A DNA stretch of 64,000 nucleotides, taken from positions 6,424,501 through 6,488,500 of the forward strand of contig NZ_CP150290.1 in the NCBI RefSeq assembly GCF_038051995.1, written 5' to 3'. The notes beneath the pieces are model-generated. The model worked only from the letters and a program-made list of their open reading frames with translations. It was not told the DNA's origin and did not search any database. The DNA comes from Paenibacillus sp. FSL H8-0537 (GTDB lineage Bacteria; Bacillota; Bacilli; Paenibacillales; Paenibacillaceae). A program made the position numbers and the translations under genes. Shown one piece after another: positions 44,367-52,419 of the stretch (position 1 is its first letter; every line of letters begins with the position of its first letter).

Positions 44367-45569
44367 TTAAACCAAAGCATCTGCTTTCAACTTATCCGCT
44401 TTGTCAACGCGTTCCCAAGGAAGATCCACATCTGTACGGCCAAAGTGACCATATGCAGCTGTTTGACGGTAAATTGGGCGACGAAGATCCAGCATTTTAA
44501 TAATGCCAGCAGGGCGAAGGTCGAAGTTGTTGCTGATAACTTCAACAAGCTTCTCTTCATCCACTTTACCTGTTCCGTATGTGTCTACACTGATAGAAAC
44601 CGGATTTGCCACGCCAATCGCGTAAGCAAGCTGAATTTCACATTTATCAGCTAGGCCAGCTGCAACGATGTTTTTAGCTACATAACGAGCCGCATACGCT
44701 GCAGAACGGTCAACTTTTGTAGGATCCTTACCGGAGAATGCGCCGCCGCCATGACGTGCATAACCACCGTACGTATCAACGATGATTTTACGGCCAGTAA
44801 GACCTGCATCACCTTGAGGACCGCCGATAACGAAACGGCCTGTTGGGTTAATGTAATATTTTGTTTCAGCGTCCAGCCATTCAACTGGTACAACTGGTTT
44901 AATAACGTGCTCAAGAATATCGCTTTGAATTTGCTCCAAGCCAATTTCTTCAGCATGCTGTGTAGATACAACGATTGCATCAACACGTACTGGCTTGCCA
45001 TCGACATACTCAATTGTAACTTGAGTTTTGCCGTCTGGACGAAGATACTCGAGAGTTCCGTTTTTACGCACTTCAGACAAACGACGCGCAATGCGGTGCG
45101 ATAGAGCGATCGGAAGAGGCATAAGCTCTGGTGTCTCGTTAGTAGCAAAACCAAACATCAGGCCTTGGTCACCAGCACCAATATCTTCGTTTTCTTGTTG
45201 AATATCTTTGCCATCACGTGTTTCCAGTGCAGCATTCACGCCTTGAGCAATATCAGCGGACTGCTCATTAAGCGAAGTCAGAACCGCACAAGTGCTGGAA
45301 TCGAAACCAAACTTAGCTCTAGTGTACCCAATTTCTTTAATTGTACGACGCGCGATAGCCGAGATATCGACATAGTCTGCACGGCTGCTAATTTCACCAA
45401 TAACGAGAACAAGTCCTGTCGCTACAGATACTTCACACGCTACACGCGCATAAGGATCTGACTCCAGGAATGCATCCAATACTGCATCGGAAATTTGGTC
45501 ACAAATCTTATCGGGATGACCTTCCGTTACTGATTCTGATGTAAATAAATGACGACCTTTAATTGACAC
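44367..45569 (-). CDS. metK: S-adenosylmethionine synthetase
   Basis: This 400-residue enzyme makes SAM from methionine and ATP. Signatures: [20 protein letters not shown], the ATP motif [32 protein letters not shown] and the P-loop-like [22 protein letters not shown] 45569 is chosen, 9 nt after AGGAGG; the in-frame TTG at 45578 overlaps that spacing region. It lies between a spore protein and a dead gene, i.e. as a single-gene transcript. The SAM it makes would feed the methyltransferases encoded elsewhere in the window. Confidence 0.97.
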   Translation of the reverse strand: MSIKGRHLFTSESVTEGHPDKICDQISDAVLDAFLESDPYARVACEVSVATGLVLVIGEISSRADYVDISAIARRTIKEIGYTRAKFGFDSSTCAVLTSLNEQSADIAQGVNAALETRDGKDIQQENEDIGAGDQGLMFGFATNETPELMPLPIALSHRIARRLSEVRKNGTLEYLRPDGKTQVTIEYVDGKPVRVDAIVVSTQHAEEIGLEQIQSDILEHVIKPVVPVEWLDAETKYYINPTGRFVIGGPQGDAGLTGRKIIVDTYGGYARHGGGAFSGKDPTKVDRSAAYAARYVAKNIVAAGLADKCEIQLAYAIGVANPVSISVDTYGTGKVDEEKLVEVISNNFDLRPAGIIKMLDLRRPIYRQTAAYGHFGRTDVDLPWERVDKADKLKADALV

Positions 45570-45620
45570 CCGTATCAACCTCCTACAGCTTTAGTATAAA
45601 TAAGTTCAGAACGTATAAAC

Positions 45621-45652
45621 AAAAAACGAACCTTTTCCTTAGGGAAAAGGTT
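45621..45652 (-). terminator. hairpin terminator in the metK upstream region
   Basis: Perfect 10-bp stem AACCTTTTCC/GGAAAAGGTT (45629-45638 with 45643-45652), 4-nt loop, then CGTTTTTTG on the minus strand, heading towards metK. It lies between a good promoter (45676-45704) and the metK start, so it acts either as an attenuator or as a second barrier after the spore gene. Confidence 0.8.
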
Positions 45653-45675
45653 GTTTTACAACTCTCTAATAAAGT

Positions 45676-45704
45676 ATGTTACCGAAAATGTCGCTTCCTG
45701 TCAA
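45676..45704 (-). promoter_or_regulatory. sigma-A promoter upstream of the metK leader hairpin
   Basis: TTGACA (45704-45699), 17 nt, TAACAT (45681-45676). The -35 is perfect, the -10 matches 4 of 6. Transcription from it meets the terminator at 45652 within about 20 nt. A second, weaker candidate (TTGTTT, 18 nt, TATACT) lies beyond the hairpin, next to the metK ribosome site. Confidence 0.6.
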
Positions 45705-45797
45705 TGGATACTATCCCGATAAGATTTAATTTTCGGTAAAGGTTAAGGTAAAACGGCTGTCGCCGTCCTCTGGCGTCGTGGCTCGTTTCAGTCCGAG

Positions 45798-45840
45798 AAA
45801 TATAGAGAATGGATATCTAAAGATATCCTTTCCTATATTT
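45798..45840 (-). terminator. hairpin just after the spore protein gene
   Basis: Nested repeats AAATATAG/CTATATTT (45798-45805 with 45833-45840) and GGATATCT/AGATATCC (45811-45818 with 45821-45828). It overlaps the stop codon and has no good T-tract, so it may be an mRNA-stabilising 3' hairpin or a weak terminator. Confidence 0.55.
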
Positions 45841-46112
45841 TAAATATAACCGTTTAAAACAGACTCTGCTTGAGCTACAAGGCGTTTCGTCATTTCTCCG
45901 CCAACAGAACCGGCTTGCCTTGTTGAAAGCTGTGACCAGTGCACTGAGCCTGTAGTTTGTGGTACTGATCCTAGCTCGCCCGCAAACTCCGTATCATCAC
46001 CGGACGGCCCGGAAACATACGAGTAAAGCCCAAATTCTTCAGCGATTTCATATTTCATTTGCTGCAGTGCTGCTTTACTTAATGGAACGGCTACTTTATT
46101 AGAACGACTCAT
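45840..46112 (-). CDS. alpha/beta-type small acid-soluble spore protein
   Basis: In this 90-residue protein, LSKAALQQMKYEIAEEFGLY and SVGGEMTKRLVAQAESVLNG carry the two conserved SASP segments, including the GPR protease-like E-I-A site and the C-terminal GGxMxKRLVxxAE motif. These proteins coat spore DNA in an A-like form and protect it from UV and heat, then are digested on germination. A middle insert (SGPSGDDTEFAGELGSVPQT) makes it longer than the usual 60-70. Expression should be sigma-G dependent; I could not pick out a firm sigma-G promoter. Confidence 0.9.
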   Translation of the reverse strand: MSRSNKVAVPLSKAALQQMKYEIAEEFGLYSYVSGPSGDDTEFAGELGSVPQTTGSVHWSQLSTRQAGSVGGEMTKRLVAQAESVLNGYI

Positions 46113-46218
46113 TATAAGAACACCTCACTGTTGGATGATTGGAGCATGGTCTTATTTTAACCTCAAGGCATTTGTTCAAGCGTATAATCTATTGTCAACT
46201 TGTACAAATTATACTAAC

Positions 46219-46737
46219 TCAGTTAACGGATTGCAGTTTATATCCACCTCGGACCAATACGGTCAACGATTTAGTGTAGCCTGTCGCGGCCGTAACTCCC
46301 CTGCCTGAGCGAGGCATCAGCAAAAGGTGATTGTTAGTAACGGATTTCCCTTTAACCAGGTCCTTGCCATCCGTTATATCCACGATACCACTGCTATCTG
46401 AGCTGTAGGCTACTGCTTTACCCACACGAAGAATAATCTCTGTGCCTTCATCACCAAGCAGCACTTTGCCGCTAGGTACACTAACGACTTGCAGTGAAGC
46501 CTGAGCACTGGAAGCGTTCGACGAGCCACTAGAGCCATTCCCCGAGCTGCTGCTGCCATCAGATACTTTAGCAAGCTGCTCATCTAAATAACTTTTTGTA
46601 ATAACAGGATCGTCGATAGAGCCTGGAGTTGTTGATACGCCATCTGCTTCGATCGCTTTCGGATTAAGAATACCAATACCGAAACCTACCAATAGGAGTG
46701 CTGCACCAATAGCCACTTTCATTGTCGTTTTCTTCAA
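46219..46737 (-). CDS. exported protein of unknown function
   Basis: 172 residues. A signal or anchor segment (MKVAIGAALLLVGFGIGIL) leads into IDDPVITKSYLDEQLAKV, a Ser/Gly/Asn-rich linker (about 60-80) and a beta-rich C-terminal domain (PSGKVLLGDEGTEIILRVGK; NNHLLLMPRSGRGV). The DPVITKSYLDEQ motif followed by such a domain recurs in uncharacterised Firmicute exported proteins. The start is TTG 46737, with GAGGAG 8 nt before. It begins only about 20 nt after the terminator of the upstream gene, so it is probably expressed by read-through from the 46833 gene. Confidence 0.75.
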   Translation of the reverse strand: MKKTTMKVAIGAALLLVGFGIGILNPKAIEADGVSTTPGSIDDPVITKSYLDEQLAKVSDGSSSSGNGSSGSSNASSAQASLQVVSVPSGKVLLGDEGTEIILRVGKAVAYSSDSSGIVDITDGKDLVKGKSVTNNHLLLMPRSGRGVTAATGYTKSLTVLVRGGYKLQSVN

Positions 46738-46755
46738 CTCTATTACTCCTCTCAG

Positions 46756-46793
46756 AAAAAAAATCAGGTATCTTATTAAGATACCTGATTTTT
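46756..46793 (-). terminator. strong terminator after the 46833 exported-protein gene
   Basis: Perfect 16-bp stem, 46759-46774 with 46778-46793, 3-nt loop, T-run TTTTTTTCTG on the minus strand. It stands between the 46833-48977 gene and the 46219 gene. Confidence 0.92.
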
Positions 46794-46832
46794 AAAAAAT
46801 TAACTACAATATTTTAATTAGCTATTATGAAA

Positions 46833-48977
46833 TTAAAATTCCTTATTTTTTGGATCAGCCCAGTTCAGGTATGCCGACCACTTAATATTTTTGGATACCA
46901 GCTTTGTTTTGTAACCATTAATCTCCTCATAAATATTGAGCTGAATGGTTTTGGCAACTAGCTTATCTGTGACGCTTTGGACAATGTTCGTATAGTTGTT
47001 GCCAACTTTCCAAACATATTGACCTGCAGTACCACCTGCACCTTCGAGTTCAAATGGAGCATTAATCATGGAAATATTAGTAGATTGGTCCTCGATAGCA
47101 AAAGTGAACTTCTTAGCGCTAAAGCCTTCATAGCTAAGATCCTTCGTTACTTGACCAGAGAAATCAACATCGATTTTGTCATCAGTCAAATAAGTAATAA
47201 TATTATCCATATTAATCGTATAAGGACCAACTTGAACCTTGTTAAATTCGGATGTTATCGTCTGGCTATACTGTGGCAATGCATAGCTCACTGGATTTAC
47301 AAAGCCTGAAATTTCAGCATCATCTTTTTTAACAATACCTTGGGCATTAAAAGCACTACCCAGCACAACCGACGCGCCTGTTAAATCAAGCTGCTTCGGC
47401 ACTTCTGTAGTAATAATAATTTGTTCCTTCTTGCCCGGATTGATCAAATTGCTTGTTTTTAACAATTTAATATCGTATTTGTCTCCATCAGCTGTTTTCA
47501 GAAAACCGACAAGCTTGGAAGTTGCAATTGCGCGGGATTGTTTATTCGTAACATCCATATATACAGTATACAGATTGTTAGAATTTCCTTCGAACAATTG
47601 TGTTTTCATAACATTTACTGTGAAGTTTTCTCCAATATCATTAACATTATTTTCACTGCCGATTGCAATTGATTTTGGTACGATAGCCGCAGGTGTTTTC
47701 AATGCAGCCAATTCTGTTTGTGATTCACCAGACTTCTCAAAAAGCTTGAGCTTCAAATCAGTTAACGATGTAGTTGTAGGAACTGTACCCGTATAATAGA
47801 TCGTTATAGAGCTCTTAGCTGGAATAGCTACAGGGTTCGTAAATGGAATAATGGTTGTTTTCACAGCCGCTTTATCCCCAAGATACAATGAACCCTCAAT
47901 TGCTGGGATTGGAGCTGTTTTGGAGCTTGTATTTGTAATAACAAGCTTTCCGATCAGGCTGTCTTCGCCGCCCCAAGTATTTCTTTGAATAGAAGCAACG
48001 TTCATTTTATAAGTGTAATCATCTTTAATATATTCATAGCTAGTTGATGTTGCTGTATTCGCTGTTTTTAAATTATACCCTATTTTAGAAACAGGCAGGG
48101 ATAAGCTAGATGCTCCTTCTCCAGTTCCAGAGCTAATACCTTGTGTAATAACAAGCTTTTGCCCTTTTGTAGAAACAGATTTAGGAAGAGTGATGCTTAA
48201 TTTAATCGTTTCAAGAATTTTCGGACGCAAGACGATAGCATCTGCTGTACCTGAGGTAGTCGAAGTGACTTTCATCTTGTACATTCCACCAGCTGCGGAC
48301 TGAGCCAAAAATTGCAGATTGGCAATCGAAAGCTCCGAACTGCTGGTATTTCGCATTGCAAGTTCAATATTAACCGTATTATTATCTGTGCTCGTCGACA
48401 TCGTCGATTTGCTAATTCTAATATTTACAGGAGTACTATTCAACTTCACAGAGCTGTAGCCGCCTGCTTTAACATCTGTAGAATAGTCTGCTGGAAACTT
48501 AAATTGTCCTAATGTCTTCTCATAACCGGCCACACTAAAATCAAACTTCACCACTTTAAAAATGAGTTTAGGCAAAGTCATGCTTGATGGCAGCTCGCTA
48601 TAAAAAGTCAAAGTAACATTCGAATTGGCTTGAACAGTTTTTTTCGTTTTATCGCTGTCCAGCATATACAACGTATATTTAGTACCACTAGTAGAAGCCA
48701 AACGGAACCAATAGTCTTGAAGATTAATTGCTTTGCTTCCGCCATTATAAAGCGTGATCGTAAAGCTTGCTGTTTTCCCTTTGCTAGTAGACAGGATATC
48801 CGCGCTATCCAGCTTTACATATGAATTACTGTTTATGTACACAGGTTTAATGCTACTCGCATTAGAGGCCGCCTCACTACTGCTTGGTAATGAAGGAAAA
48901 AGCAATGCTGCAACCAACAACATGGCTACATAGAAACGCCATTTCAATCTTGAGCTTCCAGAAACAACTGTCTGCAT
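46833..48977 (-). CDS. large exported protein of unknown function, possibly surface-associated
   Basis: About 714 residues. A signal peptide (RFYVAMLLVAALLFPSLPSS then SEAAS) is followed only by beta-strand-rich sequence with repeated adhesin-like 'ANSNVTLTFYSELPSSM', 'KGQKLVITQGIS', 'AKSSITIYYTGTVPT' and 'GKKEQIIITTEVPKQL' strands, roughly every 140 residues. This suggests four immunoglobulin-like repeats. No SLH, sortase or enzyme motif is seen. ATG 48977 fits GGAG 8 nt upstream and the short leader from the ECF promoter at 49009-49034; an in-frame ATG at 48995 lies too close to the promoter. Confidence 0.78.
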   Translation of the reverse strand: MQTVVSGSSRLKWRFYVAMLLVAALLFPSLPSSSEAASNASSIKPVYINSNSYVKLDSADILSTSKGKTASFTITLYNGGSKAINLQDYWFRLASTSGTKYTLYMLDSDKTKKTVQANSNVTLTFYSELPSSMTLPKLIFKVVKFDFSVAGYEKTLGQFKFPADYSTDVKAGGYSSVKLNSTPVNIRISKSTMSTSTDNNTVNIELAMRNTSSSELSIANLQFLAQSAAGGMYKMKVTSTTSGTADAIVLRPKILETIKLSITLPKSVSTKGQKLVITQGISSGTGEGASSLSLPVSKIGYNLKTANTATSTSYEYIKDDYTYKMNVASIQRNTWGGEDSLIGKLVITNTSSKTAPIPAIEGSLYLGDKAAVKTTIIPFTNPVAIPAKSSITIYYTGTVPTTTSLTDLKLKLFEKSGESQTELAALKTPAAIVPKSIAIGSENNVNDIGENFTVNVMKTQLFEGNSNNLYTVYMDVTNKQSRAIATSKLVGFLKTADGDKYDIKLLKTSNLINPGKKEQIIITTEVPKQLDLTGASVVLGSAFNAQGIVKKDDAEISGFVNPVSYALPQYSQTITSEFNKVQVGPYTINMDNIITYLTDDKIDVDFSGQVTKDLSYEGFSAKKFTFAIEDQSTNISMINAPFELEGAGGTAGQYVWKVGNNYTNIVQSVTDKLVAKTIQLNIYEEINGYKTKLVSKNIKWSAYLNWADPKNKEF

Positions 48978-49008
48978 TAAAATATCACTCCACATCTTTT
49001 TTTATATA

Positions 49009-49034
49009 GACGTTCATACCCAACAAAAAGTTTC
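49009..49034 (-). promoter_or_regulatory. ECF-type promoter before the 46833 gene
   Basis: GAAAC (49034-49030), 17 nt, CGTC (49012-49009), then TATATA. It follows the ECF sigma pattern AAC-N16/17-CGTC seen at sigma-M/W/X-type promoters, and gives a leader of about 25 nt. Confidence 0.55.
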
Positions 49035-49118
49035 GCTGTAATGCCGAGCAATTCACCCCTTCAGAACATTTTTTTCTACTTTAAGTATAACAAACTTTTA
49101 TGAATCAAGTGTGAACGC

Positions 49119-49157
49119 AAAAAAAGAAACCGATGAGAAAATCTCATCGGTTTCTTT
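49119..49157 (-). terminator. terminator of the S-layer protein gene
   Basis: Perfect 16-bp stem, 49123-49138 with 49142-49157, 3-nt loop, then TTTTTGCG. It starts 14 nt after the stop codon, typical of a very highly expressed gene. Confidence 0.92.
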
Positions 49158-49171
49158 GGGTTAAAGAAATA

Positions 49172-51808
49172 TTATTTCTTTTTAACAACTACGATTGCTT
49201 TAGCAAGTGTGAAGTTGCCATAGCTTGCATCGCCAACGATAGCGATACCGTATTTGTTAGTTGCTTCACCAAGGTGAGCAGATACATCAGCAAAGATACC
49301 ATCAGTTACAAGGGTATTATTTGCTTCGTCGTAAACATAGATTGCAGTCGAGCTGTTAACGTAGTATACTTTATCGTTAACTTTCACAGTCGAATCAGAG
49401 TTATTTACTTCTTGTAGAGCATTTGTAGCAGCATACACATTTACTGTGTCGTAAGAAGTGCTAGCTTCTGCAAGGTTACCAGCAGCGCCAACAATTACAG
49501 AGTCCTTAACTTCAACCAAAGTTCTGGAGTCTTTTTCGTAAGTCGAGTTACCAGCAGATTTGCTAGTTACGATCGAGTTGTAAATAGCAGCACCTTCAGT
49601 ACCAGTCAAAGCAAGAGTTTCCTCTGTACCTTTTACGTTGATAGTGATCGAGTAGTCGTCACCAGTTTTAGCAGCGCCAACAAACAAACCGTACTTAGTT
49701 TCTTTAGCATCAGTAGCCGATTTTTTAGTGATCAGGACATACTTAGCAAAAGTAGAAGTACCATCAGGTACGATAGTTACTTTGTTACCCACTGCAAGGT
49801 TTGCAAGAGTGCTAGTTTCAACTTTACGATCACCAGCAGTTGCTTTGTTGTAAGTGTTAGCATCAAGAACTACAGTGTTAGCATTGATTTCGTAAGTGAT
49901 TGTTGTAGTTCCGTTAGATACTTTCAAAGTAGTATCTTTCTTCTCTTTAACTTCCCATGCTTCAGACAATGGTGTGATTTCTTTAATACCATTGATGCTT
50001 GCATCGGAGTTTTTCAAAGTCCATGTAACGAATGCAGCTGCAGTGTTGTTAAATGCAGTTGTAGCACCAGTAAATGGAGCAGCATCTACAGCATCACCCA
50101 AACGGATTGTAGTTTGAACAGCTTTGTTAGCATCAGTTCCGCCAACCCAAGTAAGTTCATTCAAGCTTACTTCAGCAGTTTTGTTTTCTTTAATCGAGTA
50201 GTATTTGAATACGTCTTTGTTGTCACCAAATGCGCCCGATGGGGACACTTTGTTTTCAGCGTTCAGGATAACACCGTATTTAGCATCGGAGCTTCCACCG
50301 CTCAACAATTCAGCACCAGCAACTTTACCGTCTTTGTTCAAGAACAGTTTGAAAGAACCATCTTTAGTAACTTCTTTCGAACCAGTAAGGTTAGCACCTT
50401 TTACACTTGTGTAAGTTTTGCCATCGATAGTGTACACGAATGTACCATCAACAGATGTGCTTACAAGAGTAACTTTACCTTCAACAACATTACGAGTCGC
50501 AACAACTTTAACTGCTACTCTGTCTTTGTTATAAACAATGTCAAGAACATCGTTTTTAGCAAGGTCAGTTGCAGCTTTAGCTTCACCGTTCAGAACGATA
50601 GAAGTGGAGTCGTTAAGCGATACAGAAAGGTTATCTTGTGTAAGGATACGAGCTTTAGCAGTCGAAGTTGCAGCGATGTAAGAATCAAGCAACTTGTCAG
50701 CGCCGTTAGCTTTGGATACAACTACTGCGCGAACTTTACCAACTACACCAGCGCTAACGTTAGTGGAATTGTTATCGAACAGGTAAACAGACACATCAGC
50801 GTCTTTTTTCAGGTTCGAGTCATTACCAGCAACAGAATCACTGTTGAAATAGTAAACCGAGTTTCCTACAGTGTTGTACTTAGTAACAGCAGTACCGTTT
50901 TTAACTTCAACTTGTAGAGCGTTGTTGAAATCAGCATTCAGTTTACCAGTTACTACATTGTTCTCATTTTGGTTGCTGGTAATAGCGCGAATGCGACCAT
51001 CAGTATCAGCCAAAACTGTTACATTGTGAGCAAGCAGGTCAACCAATTTCACTCCACCAGTGATGATGAAGTTAGGCGCCAAAGTTTTGGAAAGACCGTT
51101 CAACGAAAGGCGACCGTTGTCATCAAGAACTGCAGAAGTAACAACTTCTTCAGTTGTTGTTCCCAGACGGGAGATCAATTTCTTTCCGTTTTTACCATAA
51201 AGTTTGGAATCTGCATTCCATTCAACCAAATCAGTACCAAGTGCGTTGCTAACTTGTTGTGCTACAACACCACGTGTTGCTGCAGTACCAAGAGCTAGAT
51301 CAACTTTTTTGAATACGCCAACTTCTTCAGCTTTCAAAGTGACGTTATAAGGCCACGAACCAGTCAGGTTAGAATCTTGGTAACCAAGAGCACGAACCAC
51401 GATTGCAGCAACTTCTTCGAACTTGATGTTAGCGTTCGGGCGGAAGTTTTTAGTACCTTTGTCACCAAGCAGCAAACCTTTGCCAGTTGCTACGTTGATG
51501 TAACCAGTGTACCATTCGTTTGTTTTAACGTCTTTAAATGACGATTTAACGTTTTGCAGTGCAGTAGCAGCTTTCTCGCTACCTGTTGCGATAACGATAA
51601 TTTTAGCAAGCTCAGCACGAGTAATGCTGTTGCCTGGTTTGAATGTACCGTCAGTATAACCATTGATAATTCCAAGAGCTACAAGCTCCTCAATTGCACT
51701 TTGTTCTTTCACGCCTGCTACGTCAGTTGGAGTTGCAGCAAATGCTGGAACTGTTACGGCCATAGCAAGGGAGAGAGATAGCACGGATGCCAATAAACTT
51801 TTCTTCAT
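49172..51808 (-). CDS. S-layer protein with N-terminal SLH domains
   Basis: About 878 residues. A signal peptide (KKSLLASVLSLSLAMAVTVP then AFAATP) is followed by three SLH repeats: VKEQSAIEELVALGIINGYT with NSITRAELAKIIV; then FKDVKTNEWYTGYINVATGK; then KFEEVAAIVVRALG. A long Thr/Val/Lys/Asp-rich beta region with no cysteine completes it. These are the marks of the main S-layer protein of Paenibacillus and Bacillus. ATG 51808 is chosen as the first codon of the signal peptide, with GAGGAGG 11 nt before; earlier in-frame codons have no such support. Strong terminator; long leader of 200-330 nt, also typical. Codon use is uniform, consistent with high expression. Confidence 0.88.
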   Translation of the reverse strand: MKKSLLASVLSLSLAMAVTVPAFAATPTDVAGVKEQSAIEELVALGIINGYTDGTFKPGNSITRAELAKIIVIATGSEKAATALQNVKSSFKDVKTNEWYTGYINVATGKGLLLGDKGTKNFRPNANIKFEEVAAIVVRALGYQDSNLTGSWPYNVTLKAEEVGVFKKVDLALGTAATRGVVAQQVSNALGTDLVEWNADSKLYGKNGKKLISRLGTTTEEVVTSAVLDDNGRLSLNGLSKTLAPNFIITGGVKLVDLLAHNVTVLADTDGRIRAITSNQNENNVVTGKLNADFNNALQVEVKNGTAVTKYNTVGNSVYYFNSDSVAGNDSNLKKDADVSVYLFDNNSTNVSAGVVGKVRAVVVSKANGADKLLDSYIAATSTAKARILTQDNLSVSLNDSTSIVLNGEAKAATDLAKNDVLDIVYNKDRVAVKVVATRNVVEGKVTLVSTSVDGTFVYTIDGKTYTSVKGANLTGSKEVTKDGSFKLFLNKDGKVAGAELLSGGSSDAKYGVILNAENKVSPSGAFGDNKDVFKYYSIKENKTAEVSLNELTWVGGTDANKAVQTTIRLGDAVDAAPFTGATTAFNNTAAAFVTWTLKNSDASINGIKEITPLSEAWEVKEKKDTTLKVSNGTTTITYEINANTVVLDANTYNKATAGDRKVETSTLANLAVGNKVTIVPDGTSTFAKYVLITKKSATDAKETKYGLFVGAAKTGDDYSITINVKGTEETLALTGTEGAAIYNSIVTSKSAGNSTYEKDSRTLVEVKDSVIVGAAGNLAEASTSYDTVNVYAATNALQEVNNSDSTVKVNDKVYYVNSSTAIYVYDEANNTLVTDGIFADVSAHLGEATNKYGIAIVGDASYGNFTLAKAIVVVKKK

Positions 51809-52024
51809 AACCTTTTTTTCTCCTCCTCTAAATTGCTTCGGTTGTTGAGAGTTTTCTTTAGAAAATGAATTGCTCGTTTCCCTCATGTGTGTGTCACCCC
51901 CTTCCCAGAGTTGAGCAGTATTTAGTATAAATAATGTCTGTCGCCATGTTTAACCCTATGTAATAACATGTCGCAGAAACTCGTAAACACGCAGAAAATT
52001 GCTAGACCCTTATACCACTATAAC

Positions 52025-52053
52025 ATTATACAATGGCATACCCTTATCGTAAA
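52025..52053 (-). promoter_or_regulatory. sigma-A promoter in the S-layer gene leader
   Basis: TTTACG (52053-52048), 17 nt, TATAAT (52030-52025). The -10 is perfect, the -35 matches 4 of 6. Start would be near 52018, giving a 5' leader of about 210 nt. With the ECF promoter further upstream it would form a tandem promoter, common for S-layer genes. Confidence 0.55.
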
Positions 52054-52141
52054 GAGAAAGTTGAGAATTCATTCCAACTAACTCTGATATTAGGCAAGTC
52101 TAAGGATTTTTTTTGCCGATTGATGTAACACCACTTAATTA

Positions 52142-52166
52142 GACGCACAGGTCTCAGAAAAGTTGC
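52142..52166 (-). promoter_or_regulatory. ECF-type promoter upstream of the S-layer gene
   Basis: GCAAC (52166-52162), 16 nt, CGTC (52145-52142), then TAATT. It shares the TTTTCT after the -35 and GCGTCTAATT at the -10 with the promoter at 56279-56303. Confidence 0.62.
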
Positions 52167-52366
52167 GCTCACCTTAAAAATAATTTCAAAAAAGTTTTAC
52201 CCTCGCTATGTAGCTTCGAAACAACTGCATGCGATCTTCAAGAAAACGGTCGCTCTGGTTCTAAATGCACTTCTATGTTTTATTACTTTTTCAGTATAGC
52301 TTGGCTTCCTGCCTTACGTCGATGCAAAAGATTTTCCATGGATAATCTTACTCATTTCTTTAATGA

Positions 52367-52403
52367 ACAGGTGAGGATCAGCAAGTGGCTAATCCTCACC
52401 TGT
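52367..52403 (-). terminator. hairpin after the 52420 SLH gene
   Basis: Perfect 12-bp stem ACAGGTGAGGAT/ATCCTCACCTGT (52367-52378 with 52392-52403), 13-nt loop. The minus-strand sequence after it (TCATTAAAG) is a poor T-tract, so efficiency is uncertain. Confidence 0.7.
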
Positions 52404-52419
52404 ACGAATTAAACTGATT

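Noticed and set aside
45579..45800. S-box (SAM-I) riboswitch before metK
   Set aside because: Searched by eye for the conserved start (CUUAUCAAGAGA...) and the GGxGGGACUGGCCC core; neither is present.
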